Both the position numbers and the translations under genes were made by a program. Shown in pieces: positions 7,439-16,102 of a stretch of 29,926 nt of DNA (position 1 is the first letter of the stretch; each line of letters begins with the position of its first letter). The notes beneath the pieces were generated by a model that was not told where the DNA came from, did no database searches, and saw nothing but the letters and a program-made list of their open reading frames with translations. The DNA lies in NCBI GenBank assembly GCA_937944075.1, contig CALDZZ010000057.1, positions 1-29,926 on the forward strand. The letters are read 5' to 3'. The stretch comes from an uncultured Rhizobiaceae group bacterium. GTDB taxonomy: Bacteria; Pseudomonadota; Alphaproteobacteria; Rhizobiales; Rhizobiaceae.

Positions 7439-8860
7439 ATGGCCTTGTATATATTGGGCGCATTATTGGTGGTTGCATTGGCTGCGTTCATTATTGGCAG
7501 AGCCAGAGCCATCAGTATCGCCGGCAGGGAAATATCTTCTCTTCATTCACGCCCCACCTATCACGGTGGGTTTCTTGCTATTTGGGCAAGTGTGCCTGCA
7601 TTCCTCGCGACTATACTACTGGCGTCCCTCTCAGGCAGCTACGTCGAAAATGCTGTGCTGGACAAATTTTCCGATACATTGTCTACCATTGGCAGTGCGC
7701 AAACCCAAGCGTTCTTGCGAGATGTGCGCTCGCTTGCTGAAACTGCTGGAGAGACTGGCAGGCAGGTCATCCTGAGTACCAAGGGCGAATTGCGCGAACA
7801 GGCAGAGTTGGCGGCTGAATTATACACTTCCCAGATTTCTACAGTGAACGTAGCCATGCTTGTGCTTTCCGTCATATTGGTGCTGGCAGGCGGAGTATAT
7901 GGGTATACACGCATCAAGGTTGAGAAGCGCAATCGGCATTTTGTCGAGAAATTCATAACCGGAATACTGGTTATTTGTTCTGCAGTCGCAATTTTGATAA
8001 CCATCGGCATTGTCTTTTCCCTGATCTTTGAATCCATCAGGTTTTTCCAGAAAGTGCCTTTCTTTGATTTTCTGTTTGGCTACCACTGGTCACCGCAGAG
8101 TGCTTTTGAAAATGCTAGTGGCACATCTCTGGCGGGTGACAATTCACGAATTTTTGGTGCGATACCCCTGTTTGTTGGTACGTTCCTGATTACGTTTATT
8201 GCCATTTCAATCGCAGCCCCCCTTGGGTTGATGTCGGCCATTTACATGTCTGATTATGCAAGTCAGAGATTTCGCGCCATCGCACAGCCTGTGATGGAAA
8301 TTCTGGCAGGCATTCCGACGGTGGTGTACGGATTTTTTGCAGCGCTTACCGTAGCGCCGGCCATTCGCGGCTGGGGCGAGGCTGTCGGTCTCTCCGTTTC
8401 ATCTGAGTCTGCACTTGCTGCAGGCGTGGTCATGGGCATCATGATTATACCGTTTGTCATGTCCCTGTCAGATGATGTGATCAACTCGGTTCCGCAGTCA
8501 CTTCGTGATGGGTCTTATGCAATGGGTGCCACAAGATCTGAGACCATTCGAAGAGTTGTTCTGCCAGCTGCTTTGCCTGGAATTGTTTCAGCGCTCTTGC
8601 TGGCAGTATCAAGAGCAGTGGGTGAGACCATGATTGTGGTGATGGCCGCAGGTCTAGCTGCCAATCTTACAATTAATCCGCTGGAAGCTGTTACAACGGT
8701 TACCGTACAAATTGTTACGCTTCTGGTCGGGGATCAGGAATTTGACAGCGCCAAGACACTTGCAGCCTTCGCGCTCGGGCTGGTTTTGTTTGTCATCACA
8801 TTATGTCTGAACGTATATGCTTTGTACGTCGTGAAAAAGTACAGGGAACAATATGACTGA
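7439..8860 (+). CDS. pstC: Phosphate ABC transporter permease PstC
   Basis: 473-residue inner-membrane permease forming the phosphate channel with PstA. An amino-terminal extension carries two helices (about 2-19 and 45-64), an extramembrane amphipathic helical stretch (about 70-132) and another helix (136-157). The core begins near 172. The ABC-permease coupling loop reads DGSYAMGATRSETIRRVVLP (M362-G363-A364), after GIPTVVYGFFAAL. Longer than E. coli PstC (about 320 residues), as is usual for the alphaproteobacterial form. GGGAAG lies 9 bases before the ATG. Its last 8 bases overlap pstA (ATGACTGA), so the two are translationally coupled. Confidence 0.93.
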   Translation: MALYILGALLVVALAAFIIGRARAISIAGREISSLHSRPTYHGGFLAIWASVPAFLATILLASLSGSYVENAVLDKFSDTLSTIGSAQTQAFLRDVRSLAETAGETGRQVILSTKGELREQAELAAELYTSQISTVNVAMLVLSVILVLAGGVYGYTRIKVEKRNRHFVEKFITGILVICSAVAILITIGIVFSLIFESIRFFQKVPFFDFLFGYHWSPQSAFENASGTSLAGDNSRIFGAIPLFVGTFLITFIAISIAAPLGLMSAIYMSDYASQRFRAIAQPVMEILAGIPTVVYGFFAALTVAPAIRGWGEAVGLSVSSESALAAGVVMGIMIIPFVMSLSDDVINSVPQSLRDGSYAMGATRSETIRRVVLPAALPGIVSALLLAVSRAVGETMIVVMAAGLAANLTINPLEAVTTVTVQIVTLLVGDQEFDSAKTLAAFALGLVLFVITLCLNVYALYVVKKYREQYD

Positions 8861-10646
8861 TACCACAAATTCCCCTGATACCAACAACCGGAAACTCAAG
8901 TCATCAGCGCGCATCGGCTCTGGCAGTCTGAAAAAACTGCGGTCCAGAAAAAAAGCCCGTTATGCATCCGAACGACGCTTCAAGTATCTGGGCTTGTCTG
9001 CCATCCTGGTTTCTGTTGGGTTTCTTGTTCTTTTATTGGCAACAATCGTAGGCAGTGGCATTCCGGCCTTCACATATAATTATGTCAAATTACCCGTTGA
9101 TTTGACCAAGATCGAAGCTGGCAATCCTGCTGATGGCAATTACACCAAGCCGGTAAGAGACTCAATTTCCGAAGTCATACCCTATATGTCAGGTCGCAAG
9201 GATAAACGACTGGCCCGTGGAATTATTTCTGGTGGCGCTTCAATTGAAGTCCGTGACATGGTTGTAGCGGATACTGCCCTTGCAGGTCAGAAAACAGACA
9301 TTGCTGTTCCTGTTTCGGATTTTGCAGATCTTTACTTGAAAGGACTGACAGCCAAGCCATTGGTCAGTTCGCCGCAAGCCGAGATTACCATTTCAGGCCT
9401 TGAGGATGAAGTTGACATAACGCTGGATCGTAATGTCTTCAACGGTTTCCTTGGCAGGGTCAAGGAAACAATTAGAGCTCAGGCTGCCCGTCTGAACACA
9501 CGGATGGTTAATCTGCAGCTTAGTCTGGATAACCAGAGACAGATCGTTCAAAATTCTGAAAATGAGCTGGCTGTAGAAAGTGCCAAGGCCTCGGTTGCAA
9601 GTCTTGAAAGCCAGCTTGCCGGATTTAAAAACAAATATGATGCACTTATTGCGCGCCGCGATAATTCCACCTCAAGAGAAATACTTGACCAAGGCATGCC
9701 GTCGCTTTTGCTAAAGGTTGGCGGGGGTGTCGTGAAGGTAAACGAGGTTGAGGGTGCTTCAGCAAAAGGTGAGGTACTCATACCCTTGAAAGAGGCCGCT
9801 GCGTCTGCTGGCGAGTGGCAAATGCAGGAAATACTGGAAGCCGAGGAGAACAGAAAATTCTCTGACAAGGAAGTGGCCATATTAGACCGGCTGGTCGATG
9901 AACAGCGCATTGAAACCCGCGCTAATCTTATCTTTTTTACAAAGGGTGCAAGCCGTGAGCCGGAACTCGCAGGCATATGGGGTGCGGTTGTCGGTTCATT
10001 CTTCACGATGTTGATTACACTGGCATTGTCCTTTCCGCTGGGCGTTGCGGCTGCGATCTATCTGGAAGAATTTGCACCCAAGAACAAAATCACGGCCATC
10101 ATTGAAGTCAATATCAACAACCTAGCGGCTGTGCCTTCTATTGTCTTTGGCCTTTTGGGGCTGGCTGTATTCCTGAACTTTTTCGAGCTGCCACGTTCAG
10201 CCCCCCTTGTTGGTGGCATGGTACTGGCGCTAATGACCTTGCCTACAATCATCATTGCTTCCAGGGCAGCGCTCAAGGCAGTGCCGCCTTCTATCAGGGA
10301 AGCAGCACTGGGTGTTGGAGCCTCAAAAATCCAGTCTGTTTTCCATCATGTACTGCCACTAGCGATGCCGGGCATCTTGACAGGTACGATTATTGGCATG
10401 GCGCAGGCACTTGGTGAAACAGCGCCCCTGTTGATGATAGGCATGGTCGCATTTGTAGTTGATATTCCGGCAGGCATTTTTGATCCTGCTACCGTCTTGC
10501 CGGTTCAAATTTATATGTGGGCGGACTTCCCAGAACCGGGCTTCCAACAAAAGACCGCAGCCGCTATCATGGTCTTGTTGGTATTTCTGGTTTTGATGAA
10601 CGCATTGGCAGTACTGTTGCGCAAACGCTTTGAGCGTCGCTGGTAA
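8853..10646 (+). CDS. pstA: Phosphate ABC transporter permease PstA, long form
   Basis: 597 residues, partner of PstC. A basic amino end (KKLRSRKKAR), a first helix at about 45-68, then an extramembrane region of about 300 residues (70-372) that includes a predicted coiled coil at about 203-270 (heptad-like RLNTRMVNLQLSLDNQRQ and SLESQLAGFKNKYDAL). The carboxyl part holds the permease core: GIWGAVVGSFFTML, VPSIVFGLLGLAVFL and the coupling loop IREAALGVGASKIQSVFHHVLP with E483. The upstream segment matches the kind of amino-terminal PstA domain often called DUF3333, but the whole is well above the roughly 280 residues of E. coli PstA and, as I recall, longer than usual rhizobial versions. Start overlaps pstC. 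Confidence 0.92.
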   Translation: MTDTTNSPDTNNRKLKSSARIGSGSLKKLRSRKKARYASERRFKYLGLSAILVSVGFLVLLLATIVGSGIPAFTYNYVKLPVDLTKIEAGNPADGNYTKPVRDSISEVIPYMSGRKDKRLARGIISGGASIEVRDMVVADTALAGQKTDIAVPVSDFADLYLKGLTAKPLVSSPQAEITISGLEDEVDITLDRNVFNGFLGRVKETIRAQAARLNTRMVNLQLSLDNQRQIVQNSENELAVESAKASVASLESQLAGFKNKYDALIARRDNSTSREILDQGMPSLLLKVGGGVVKVNEVEGASAKGEVLIPLKEAAASAGEWQMQEILEAEENRKFSDKEVAILDRLVDEQRIETRANLIFFTKGASREPELAGIWGAVVGSFFTMLITLALSFPLGVAAAIYLEEFAPKNKITAIIEVNINNLAAVPSIVFGLLGLAVFLNFFELPRSAPLVGGMVLALMTLPTIIIASRAALKAVPPSIREAALGVGASKIQSVFHHVLPLAMPGILTGTIIGMAQALGETAPLLMIGMVAFVVDIPAGIFDPATVLPVQIYMWADFPEPGFQQKTAAAIMVLLVFLVLMNALAVLLRKRFERRW

Positions 10647-10701
10647 TTGAGTGCCTGAATGAAACAAATTGAATGTGATAAAAGAGAAGTTGCGTAGTTA
10701 A

Positions 10702-11469
10702 ATGGCTAAATCTGAAATTAAAATGTCTGGCAAGGATGTCTCTGTTTCCTATGGGGCGAAGCAGGCATTATTCGATGTCAATCTTGATATTCCTGCCAAA
10801 CAGGTGACCGCTCTGATTGGACCATCTGGGTGTGGCAAGTCGACTTTCCTGCGTTGTCTTAACCGGATGAATGATACAATTGACATTTGCCGTGTGTCTG
10901 GTGATATCCGACTGGATGATCAGGATATCTATCATCGTGATATCGATGTTGTGGAATTGCGGGCAAGGGTTGGAATGGTATTTCAAAAACCCAACCCCTT
11001 TCCAAAATCGATCTTTGAAAATGTGAGTTACGGTCCCAAGATACACGGCCTTGTGAGAAACAAGACCGAACTTGAGGAAATCGTTGTCAACAGCCTTCAG
11101 CGGGCCGGTCTTTTCGAAGAGGTGAAGGATCGCTTGCACGAGCCTGGTACCGGTTTGTCTGGCGGACAGCAGCAACGCCTTTGCATTGCGCGCGCGATTG
11201 CAGTGAGCCCGGAAGTCATTTTGATGGATGAACCCTGCTCGGCGCTCGACCCGATTGCTACAGCCATTGTTGAGGAACTGATAGATGAACTGCGCGAAAA
11301 CTACACAATTGTAATTGTAACGCACTCCATGCAACAGGCTGCACGTGTCTCCCAACAAACCGCCATGTTCCACCTGGGTCATCTGGTTGAGGTGGATGAG
11401 ACAGATACTATTTTTACAAATCCGAGTGATCAGAAAACACAAGATTATATCACCGGCCGTTACGGATAA
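10702..11469 (+). CDS. pstB: Phosphate ABC transporter ATP-binding protein PstB
   Basis: 255-residue ATPase that powers PstCA. Walker A GPSGCGKST (40-48), Q-loop Q95 in VFQKPNPFPKSIFENV, signature LSGGQQQR (152-159), Walker B VILMDEP (172-178) and H-loop H208 in IVTHSMQQAARVSQ. These, with the RCLNRMNDTI segment, identify PstB rather than another ABC ATPase. AGAGAAG lies upstream of the ATG at somewhat long spacing. Length is normal. Follows pstA after 55 bases with no terminator, so one operon. Confidence 0.97.
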   Translation: MAKSEIKMSGKDVSVSYGAKQALFDVNLDIPAKQVTALIGPSGCGKSTFLRCLNRMNDTIDICRVSGDIRLDDQDIYHRDIDVVELRARVGMVFQKPNPFPKSIFENVSYGPKIHGLVRNKTELEEIVVNSLQRAGLFEEVKDRLHEPGTGLSGGQQQRLCIARAIAVSPEVILMDEPCSALDPIATAIVEELIDELRENYTIVIVTHSMQQAARVSQQTAMFHLGHLVEVDETDTIFTNPSDQKTQDYITGRYG

Positions 11470-11507
11470 TCAGCCCGCCACGGCTTACAAAGGACAGGCA
11501 TGCAAAA

Positions 11508-12185
11508 ATGAGCGAACATACAGTCAGCGCTTTTGATGAAGATCTAAACTACCTCGTGGAAAAGGTTTCCGAAATGGGTGGCAATGCAGAAAGCATGGTC
11601 GCGCGTTCCGTGACTGCGCTGGTAACCGCAGACAAGGGGCTGGGCCAGTCGGTTGTTGCAGATGACAAAATTCTGGATGCATTACAGCAGGAGGTGGACG
11701 ACCATGTTGTCTTGCTGATTGCAAAGCGCCAGCCGATGGCGGCTGACTTGCGCGAGGTCATCGGCGCTCTGCGCATGGCAACCGATATTGAACGCATTGG
11801 TGATTTGGGCAAGAACGTTGCCCGTCGTGCCTTTCAGATTGAGGACAATCTACCACCCAAAAAACTTCTGCGTGGGCTTCAGCATCTGACCAATGTATCG
11901 TTGGAGCAGTTAAAAGATGCACTTGATGCCTATGCTGTCAAAGACATTGTTAAGGCACGTGAAGTCTGGGACAGGGACGATGAGATCGACAGTCTTTACA
12001 CTTCGCTCTTCAGGGAGTTGCTGACCTACATGATGGAAGATCCGCGTAACATCACCTATTGTACGCATCTTCTTTTCTGCGCGAAAAACATGGAAAGAAT
12101 TGGTGACCATGTGACAAACCTGGCAGAAACAATTCATTACATGGTGACCGGCTCATACGATATTGCATCGGAGAATGTATCCTAG
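11508..12185 (+). CDS. phoU: Phosphate signalling and transport regulator PhoU
   Basis: 225 residues, two three-helix bundles. Each carries the metal-binding signature: ERIGDLGKNVARRAF (E95-D99) and ERIGDHVTNLAE (E196-D200). PhoU joins PstB and PhoR and keeps PhoR in its phosphatase state when phosphate is plentiful. An ATG at 11501 opens only a three-codon frame, so 11508 is the start. Lies 38 bases after pstB and before phoB, the order found in rhizobia. Confidence 0.96.
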   Translation: MSEHTVSAFDEDLNYLVEKVSEMGGNAESMVARSVTALVTADKGLGQSVVADDKILDALQQEVDDHVVLLIAKRQPMAADLREVIGALRMATDIERIGDLGKNVARRAFQIEDNLPPKKLLRGLQHLTNVSLEQLKDALDAYAVKDIVKAREVWDRDDEIDSLYTSLFRELLTYMMEDPRNITYCTHLLFCAKNMERIGDHVTNLAETIHYMVTGSYDIASENVS

Positions 12186-12227
12186 GTTCAAGCCAGCCAG
12201 TTTAATCAGCAAACAAGGAAGATGGCG

Positions 12228-12920
12228 ATGCATCTCAAGGTTATGGTGGTTGAAGATGAGGAAGCTCTCTCTGAACTGCTTAGATATAATCTGGAGGCGG
12301 AAGGTTATGAAGTCGAAGTCGTGGACAGGGGCGATGATGCAGAGTTGAGGCTAAGGGAATCCATTCCGGACCTTTTGCTATTGGACTGGATGTTGCCAGG
12401 CCTTTCCGGAATAGAATTATGCAGACGCGCTAGACTGCGTGAAGAGACTGCAACCCTTCCCATCATCATGTTGACTGCGCGAAGCGAGGAATCCGAGCGG
12501 GTGCGCGGACTATCAACCGGTGCAGATGATTTTGTTGTAAAACCATTTTCAGTGCCTGAACTCATGGCCAGAATAAACGCCATGATGCGGCGTTTAAAAC
12601 CTGCAAGTGTTTCTACCAAACTTGTAATTGGCGAGATAGAAATTGATCGTGAAAGGCATCGTGTTTACAGAAATGACCGCGAGGTGCGTCTCGGACCAAA
12701 GGAATACAAACTGCTTGAGTTTTTCATGCTGGCGCCAGGGCGGGTGTTTTCTCGCGAACAATTACTCGATGGCGTTTGGGGTCGAGAAAATTATGTCGAT
12801 GAACGCACGGTCGATGTCCACGTGGGACGGCTTCGTCGTTCGATCAACCGTGGAAAAGAAAAAGACCCGATCCGCACTGTGCGAGGATCGGGCTATTCAT
12901 TCAATGACAAATTTGCATGA
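12228..12920 (+). CDS. phoB: Phosphate regulon response regulator PhoB
   Basis: 230-residue OmpR/PhoB-class transcription factor. Receiver domain 1-120 with acidic pocket E9-D10, phospho-acceptor D53 in LLLLDWMLPG, MLTARSEE and conserved K in DDFVVKPFSVPEL. Winged-helix domain in the carboxyl half: LGPKEYKLLEFFM, VFSREQLLDGVWG and DERTVDVHVGRLRRSI. Two in-frame ATGs exist; AAGGAAG at 12215-12221 touches the first (12222) and leaves a good gap to the second (12228), which is chosen. Phosphorylated by PhoR; activates Pho-box promoters such as pstS. Last gene of the block, converging on gcrA across 49 bases with no clear terminator. Confidence 0.96.
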   Translation: MHLKVMVVEDEEALSELLRYNLEAEGYEVEVVDRGDDAELRLRESIPDLLLLDWMLPGLSGIELCRRARLREETATLPIIMLTARSEESERVRGLSTGADDFVVKPFSVPELMARINAMMRRLKPASVSTKLVIGEIEIDRERHRVYRNDREVRLGPKEYKLLEFFMLAPGRVFSREQLLDGVWGRENYVDERTVDVHVGRLRRSINRGKEKDPIRTVRGSGYSFNDKFA

Positions 12921-12969
12921 GACCGTTTAGTCTTGTGTCAAAGATATTGCGTTGTCTGAAATCAGACTG

Positions 12970-13461
12970 TTAGCCATTTGCGGCGCGCTTGACGCGGCGG
13001 CGGTCGGTGACTGTCTGATAAGCCATTCGGCAATGATATTCACAATAAGGCGTTTCTTCCTTGGTGTTGTTTCCGCAAAAGTGAAAATCATCCGTTGAAG
13101 GATCACCATCCGGCCACTTGCATGTCTTGTCGGTCAATTGTTCCAAAAGAATTTTCTTGGAAACGGGTACCGGAATATCTTCAATGGCAGGTCTTGATGG
13201 CACGCTCGGCGCCGTTCTGCCAGTAGGCCTCAAGGCTCTTGGCCTAGCGTTATAACTGTTACTGCTTCTTGCAGCAGCGGTCTTGACTTTGCGCGCGCTG
13301 GAACTTGCCGGTTTGGCACGTCCGGAAAGTCCAAGTCTATGGACTTTGCCAATCACTGCGTTTCTGGTTACGCCTCCCAATTCGGCTGCAATCTGACTAG
13401 CACTTAATCCATCCGCCCATAATTTGGTAAGTGTAGCTACTCTGTCATCTGTCCAGGACAT
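12970..13461 (-). CDS. gcrA: Cell-cycle transcriptional regulator GcrA
   Basis: 163 residues. The amino-terminal DNA-binding domain is diagnostic: MSWTDDRVATLTKLWADG, SASQIAAELGGVTRNAVIGK and VHRLGLSGR. A low-complexity basic linker follows, then the sigma-70-binding carboxyl domain with four cysteines and paired histidines (CKWPDGDP, FHFCGNN, PYCEYHCRMAYQ). GcrA works with RNA polymerase holoenzyme at promoters carrying GANTC sites methylated by CcrM. The frame is open to 13506, but ATG 13461 matches the conserved MSWTD start and has GGAG 12 bases before it. A GAATC site lies 26 bases upstream of the start and five more further up, suggesting self- or CcrM-linked control (inference). Confidence 0.96.
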   Translation of the reverse strand: MSWTDDRVATLTKLWADGLSASQIAAELGGVTRNAVIGKVHRLGLSGRAKPASSSARKVKTAAARSSNSYNARPRALRPTGRTAPSVPSRPAIEDIPVPVSKKILLEQLTDKTCKWPDGDPSTDDFHFCGNNTKEETPYCEYHCRMAYQTVTDRRRVKRAANG

Positions 13462-13613
13462 ATGATGTTTATCTCCGAAGTTTGCAGAATCCGCCCCCGT
13501 ACCCAAAATAAGATTTTGAGGTCAAACGTTTCCACTTGTTATAATTATGTTACCTGCTCAATACGCTACAGGCCTTGATACCACTCAGAACTGAGATGAA
13601 TAAAACAGGCGTT

Positions 13614-13712
13614 GACTCTCAGCACAAGAGTCCAAATGCAAGATCGAATCATTTTTTCACAATATCCCCAGCTAAGGGAATCAGGTTTCATTTAGTTGTG
13701 GAAAGCAGAATC
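13614..13712. promoter_or_regulatory. Cluster of five GANTC (CcrM methylation) sites
   Basis: GACTC 13614-13618, GAGTC 13628-13632, GAATC 13646-13650, GAATC 13678-13682 and GAATC 13708-13712; a sixth, GAATC, is at 13487-13491. Random sequence would give about one per 256 bases. GANTC is the CcrM methylase target, and GcrA is the factor that reads such sites with sigma-70; the adjacent gene is gcrA. A role in cell-cycle control of gcrA or argD is inference. Confidence 0.55.
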
Positions 13713-13809
13713 GATATTGCATTCTTTTGCTTGTGACACTTTTTGAACACAACATGAAACAGGCAGGTTTCAGCTATTGCGAAGGCTTAAAATCCTTCAC
13801 TCTTGGAGC

Positions 13810-13838
13810 TTGACCAATTAATAGCCACAAACTATTCT
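13810..13838 (+). promoter_or_regulatory. Candidate sigma-70 promoter upstream of argD
   Basis: TTGACC at 13810-13815, a 17-base spacer and TATTCT at 13833-13838 (5 of 6 and 4 of 6 matches). Start of transcription would be near 13845, about 110 bases before argD. A terminator only 40 bases downstream would act on this transcript. Confidence 0.5.
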
Positions 13839-13877
13839 GTCAGCCTATCGTTTTTAGTATTCAGTAGATTTGAATGG

Positions 13878-13906
13878 CCCGTCATGATGGCGGGTTTTTT
13901 GTTTTT
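13878..13906 (+). terminator. Intrinsic terminator or attenuator before argD
   Basis: CCCGTC (13878-13883), 5-base loop ATGAT, GGCGGG (13889-13894), then TTTTTTGTTTTT. A 6-bp GC-rich stem with one G-U pair and a long T-run. It lies in the argD leader, not after a gene, so it ends either a short non-coding RNA or part of the argD transcripts. Confidence 0.7.
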
Positions 13907-13953
13907 ACAAAATAAGGGTACTGCATAATACCTTGGTCGGGAAAGACACTGCT

Positions 13954-15144
13954 ATGGGAAAAGAAAACAACACATTTGATATTTACGCACCACCTCCTAT
14001 CGAATTTGCAAGTGCCAAAGGGTGCAGGCTGATTGATACCAAGGGTCGCGAATATCTTGATTGTACTTCCGGCATTGCAGTGAACGCACTGGGGCACGGG
14101 CACCCGCATCTTGTGGAAACCCTAAAAAAGCAGGCAGAAGAAATCTGGCATCTTTCGAACCTGTTTGAAATTCCCGGACAGGCAAAACTCGCCAAGAGGC
14201 TTTGTGACAATTCATTTGCAGACCGGGTTTTCTTTGTGAACTCAGGCGTAGAGGCCATGGAAATGGCGATCAAGAACGCCCGTCGTTATCACTATGCCAA
14301 GGGCAATCCGGAACGCGTAAACATCATTACGTTCGAAGGTGCTTTTCACGGCAGAAGTACGACAACCATCGCAGCCGGTGGTCAGGCCAAATACATCGAG
14401 GGCTTTGGCCCGGTAGCACAGGGGTTCATCAATTTGCCCTTTGGTGATCATGATGCATTAAAGGCCGCGATTGATGAAAAGACAGCAGCCATTCTGGTTG
14501 AGCCCATTCAGGGTGAGGGTGGGATCCGTGAAGTACCTTCCCAGTGCATGCAAGGATTGCGTGAGTTGTGTGACGAGCATGGCATCCTGTTGATGTTTGA
14601 TGAAGTGCAAACAGGTGTTGGACGATGCGGTGAACTGTTTGCCCATCAATTGCATGGCGTAGAGCCGGATTTGATGGCAATTGCAAAGGGCATTGGTGCC
14701 GGTTTTCCAGTAGGCGCCCTGATGGCAACGGAAGAGGTTGCTGCCGCGATGGTTATGGGAACACATGGATCAACCTTTGGCGGTAATCCGCTTGCTATGG
14801 CAATTGGCAATGCTGTCCTTGATGTTGTTCTGGAAGATGGGTTTATGGAAGGTGTCAATGAAAAGGCACGCTCCTTCCGCCAAACCCTTGCTGAGCTGGT
14901 CGATACATATCCCGATCTGGTAGAAGATGTCCGTGGCAGGGGCTTGCTGATTGGCATGAAGGCCAGGGTTACCAACCTTGAACTGATTTCTGCCATGAGG
15001 GATGAAGGATTGCTGACCGTTGCTGCAGGGCACAATGTTATTCGTATCCTGCCGCCCTTGGTCATCACGGATGAAGATATACGTGACGTTCGCACGAAGA
15101 TGATTGCCGCCTTTGATGCAGTAAGAGCCGCTCAGAAAGCCTGA
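13954..15144 (+). CDS. argD: Acetylornithine aminotransferase ArgD
   Basis: 396-residue class III PLP aminotransferase converting N-acetylglutamate semialdehyde to N-acetylornithine in arginine synthesis. Motifs: YLDCTSGIAVNALGHGHP, NSGVEAMEMAIKNARRYHY, FHGRSTTTIAAGGQ, LLMFDEVQTGVGRCG and the PLP lysine K245 in MAIAKGIGAGFPVGALMA, with GSTFGGNPLAMA after it. A TTG at 13933 is in frame, but ATG 13954 with GGGAAAG upstream gives the usual length. Some homologues also act on succinyl-diaminopimelate or other ornithine derivatives. Six bases separate it from argF, so co-transcription is likely. Confidence 0.94.
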   Translation: MGKENNTFDIYAPPPIEFASAKGCRLIDTKGREYLDCTSGIAVNALGHGHPHLVETLKKQAEEIWHLSNLFEIPGQAKLAKRLCDNSFADRVFFVNSGVEAMEMAIKNARRYHYAKGNPERVNIITFEGAFHGRSTTTIAAGGQAKYIEGFGPVAQGFINLPFGDHDALKAAIDEKTAAILVEPIQGEGGIREVPSQCMQGLRELCDEHGILLMFDEVQTGVGRCGELFAHQLHGVEPDLMAIAKGIGAGFPVGALMATEEVAAAMVMGTHGSTFGGNPLAMAIGNAVLDVVLEDGFMEGVNEKARSFRQTLAELVDTYPDLVEDVRGRGLLIGMKARVTNLELISAMRDEGLLTVAAGHNVIRILPPLVITDEDIRDVRTKMIAAFDAVRAAQKA

Positions 15145-15150
15145 TCAAAA

Positions 15151-16059
15151 ATGTCCCAGACCCTTCGCCATTTTCTTGATATTTCAAGAGTCGATAAGGA
15201 ATCATTGAAAGAGATGATTGCGACTGCGCATGCCATGAAAAAATCAGACAATGTCGACAAACCGCTCGATGGCAAAATGCTTGCCATGATCTTTGACAAA
15301 CCATCGACCCGAACCCGTGTTTCATTTGATGTGGGCATGCGCCAGCTGGGTGGCGAAACCATCATTCTTTCCGGTTCTGAAATGCAGCTTGGGCGTGGTG
15401 AGACCATATCAGACACGGCAAAGGTTCTTTCCCGCTATGTCGATGCAATCATGATCCGCACAACAAATCATGAGCGCGTTCTGGAACTGGCCGAGAATGC
15501 AACGGTTCCGGTAATCAACGGCCTGACGGATGATACCCATCCATGCCAGATTATGGCAGATGTTATGACGATCGAGGAAAAACTGGGTTCTTGCGAAGGC
15601 AAGAAAATTGTCTGGACTGGGGATGGCAACAATGTTCTCAACTCGCTGATAGAGGCCAGCAGCGTGTTTGACTATAAACTGGATATCGCTGTTCCCAAGG
15701 GCCATGAGCCTGAGAGCAAATATTTGGACTGGGCCAAGGAGCGCGGTGCCAGGATCAAGCTTGGTCATGACCCCCATCAAATGGTGGAGGATGCTGATTG
15801 CGTTGTAACCGATACATGGACTTCCATGGGGGCAGAGGAAGAGGCTTCCGGGCACAATACTTTCATGCCCTACCAGGTAAATGATGAATTGATGTCGAAG
15901 GCAGGTGAAGAAGCAATTTTCATGCATTGCCTGCCTGCGCACAGAGGTGAGGAAGTCACAGACAGTGTCATTGATAGTCCTCAATCGGTTGTGTTTGATG
16001 AGGCGGAAAATCGATTACATGCACAAAAGGCCATTTTGGCCTGGTGCCTGAACACATAA
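15151..16059 (+). CDS. argF: Ornithine carbamoyltransferase ArgF
   Basis: 302 residues; joins ornithine and carbamoyl phosphate to give citrulline in the cytoplasm. Carbamoyl-phosphate loop STRTR (52-56) in KPSTRTRVSFDVGMRQLGG, HPCQ (130-133) in DDTHPCQIMADVMT, and the ornithine-site HCLP (259-262) in MHCLPAHRGEEVTDSVID. Length and motifs are standard for the anabolic enzyme. Directly follows argD. Confidence 0.97.
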   Translation: MSQTLRHFLDISRVDKESLKEMIATAHAMKKSDNVDKPLDGKMLAMIFDKPSTRTRVSFDVGMRQLGGETIILSGSEMQLGRGETISDTAKVLSRYVDAIMIRTTNHERVLELAENATVPVINGLTDDTHPCQIMADVMTIEEKLGSCEGKKIVWTGDGNNVLNSLIEASSVFDYKLDIAVPKGHEPESKYLDWAKERGARIKLGHDPHQMVEDADCVVTDTWTSMGAEEEASGHNTFMPYQVNDELMSKAGEEAIFMHCLPAHRGEEVTDSVIDSPQSVVFDEAENRLHAQKAILAWCLNT

Positions 16060-16102
16060 AACTTGTACCAATAGATTTAATTCAATCAACGGCTGAGAGA
16101 AA

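Larger units (their letters stand above)
13462..13953. other. 492-base gene-free region between gcrA and argD
   Basis: No reading frame here looks like a gene. It holds GANTC sites at 13487 and in a cluster at 13614-13712, the 9-mer CAGGTTTCA twice (13682-13690 and 13764-13772), a TGAAAC/GTTTCA inverted repeat (13755-13772), a 5-bp stem GAAGG/CCTTC near 13781-13798, a sigma-70-like promoter (13810-13838) and a terminator (13878-13906). It must hold the divergent promoters of gcrA and the argD operon. No tRNA was seen. Confidence 0.75.

Noticed and set aside
10768..11442. 224-codon open frame on the minus strand
   Set aside because: It lies wholly opposite pstB, which has every ABC motif; the translation has no recognisable domain and is a codon-bias shadow.
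13442..13455. CTGTCATCTGTCC as a Pho box
   Set aside because: Lies inside the gcrA coding start with wrong half-site spacing.
15409..15984. 191-codon open frame on the minus strand
   Set aside because: Opposite argF with its full active-site set; no family resemblance.
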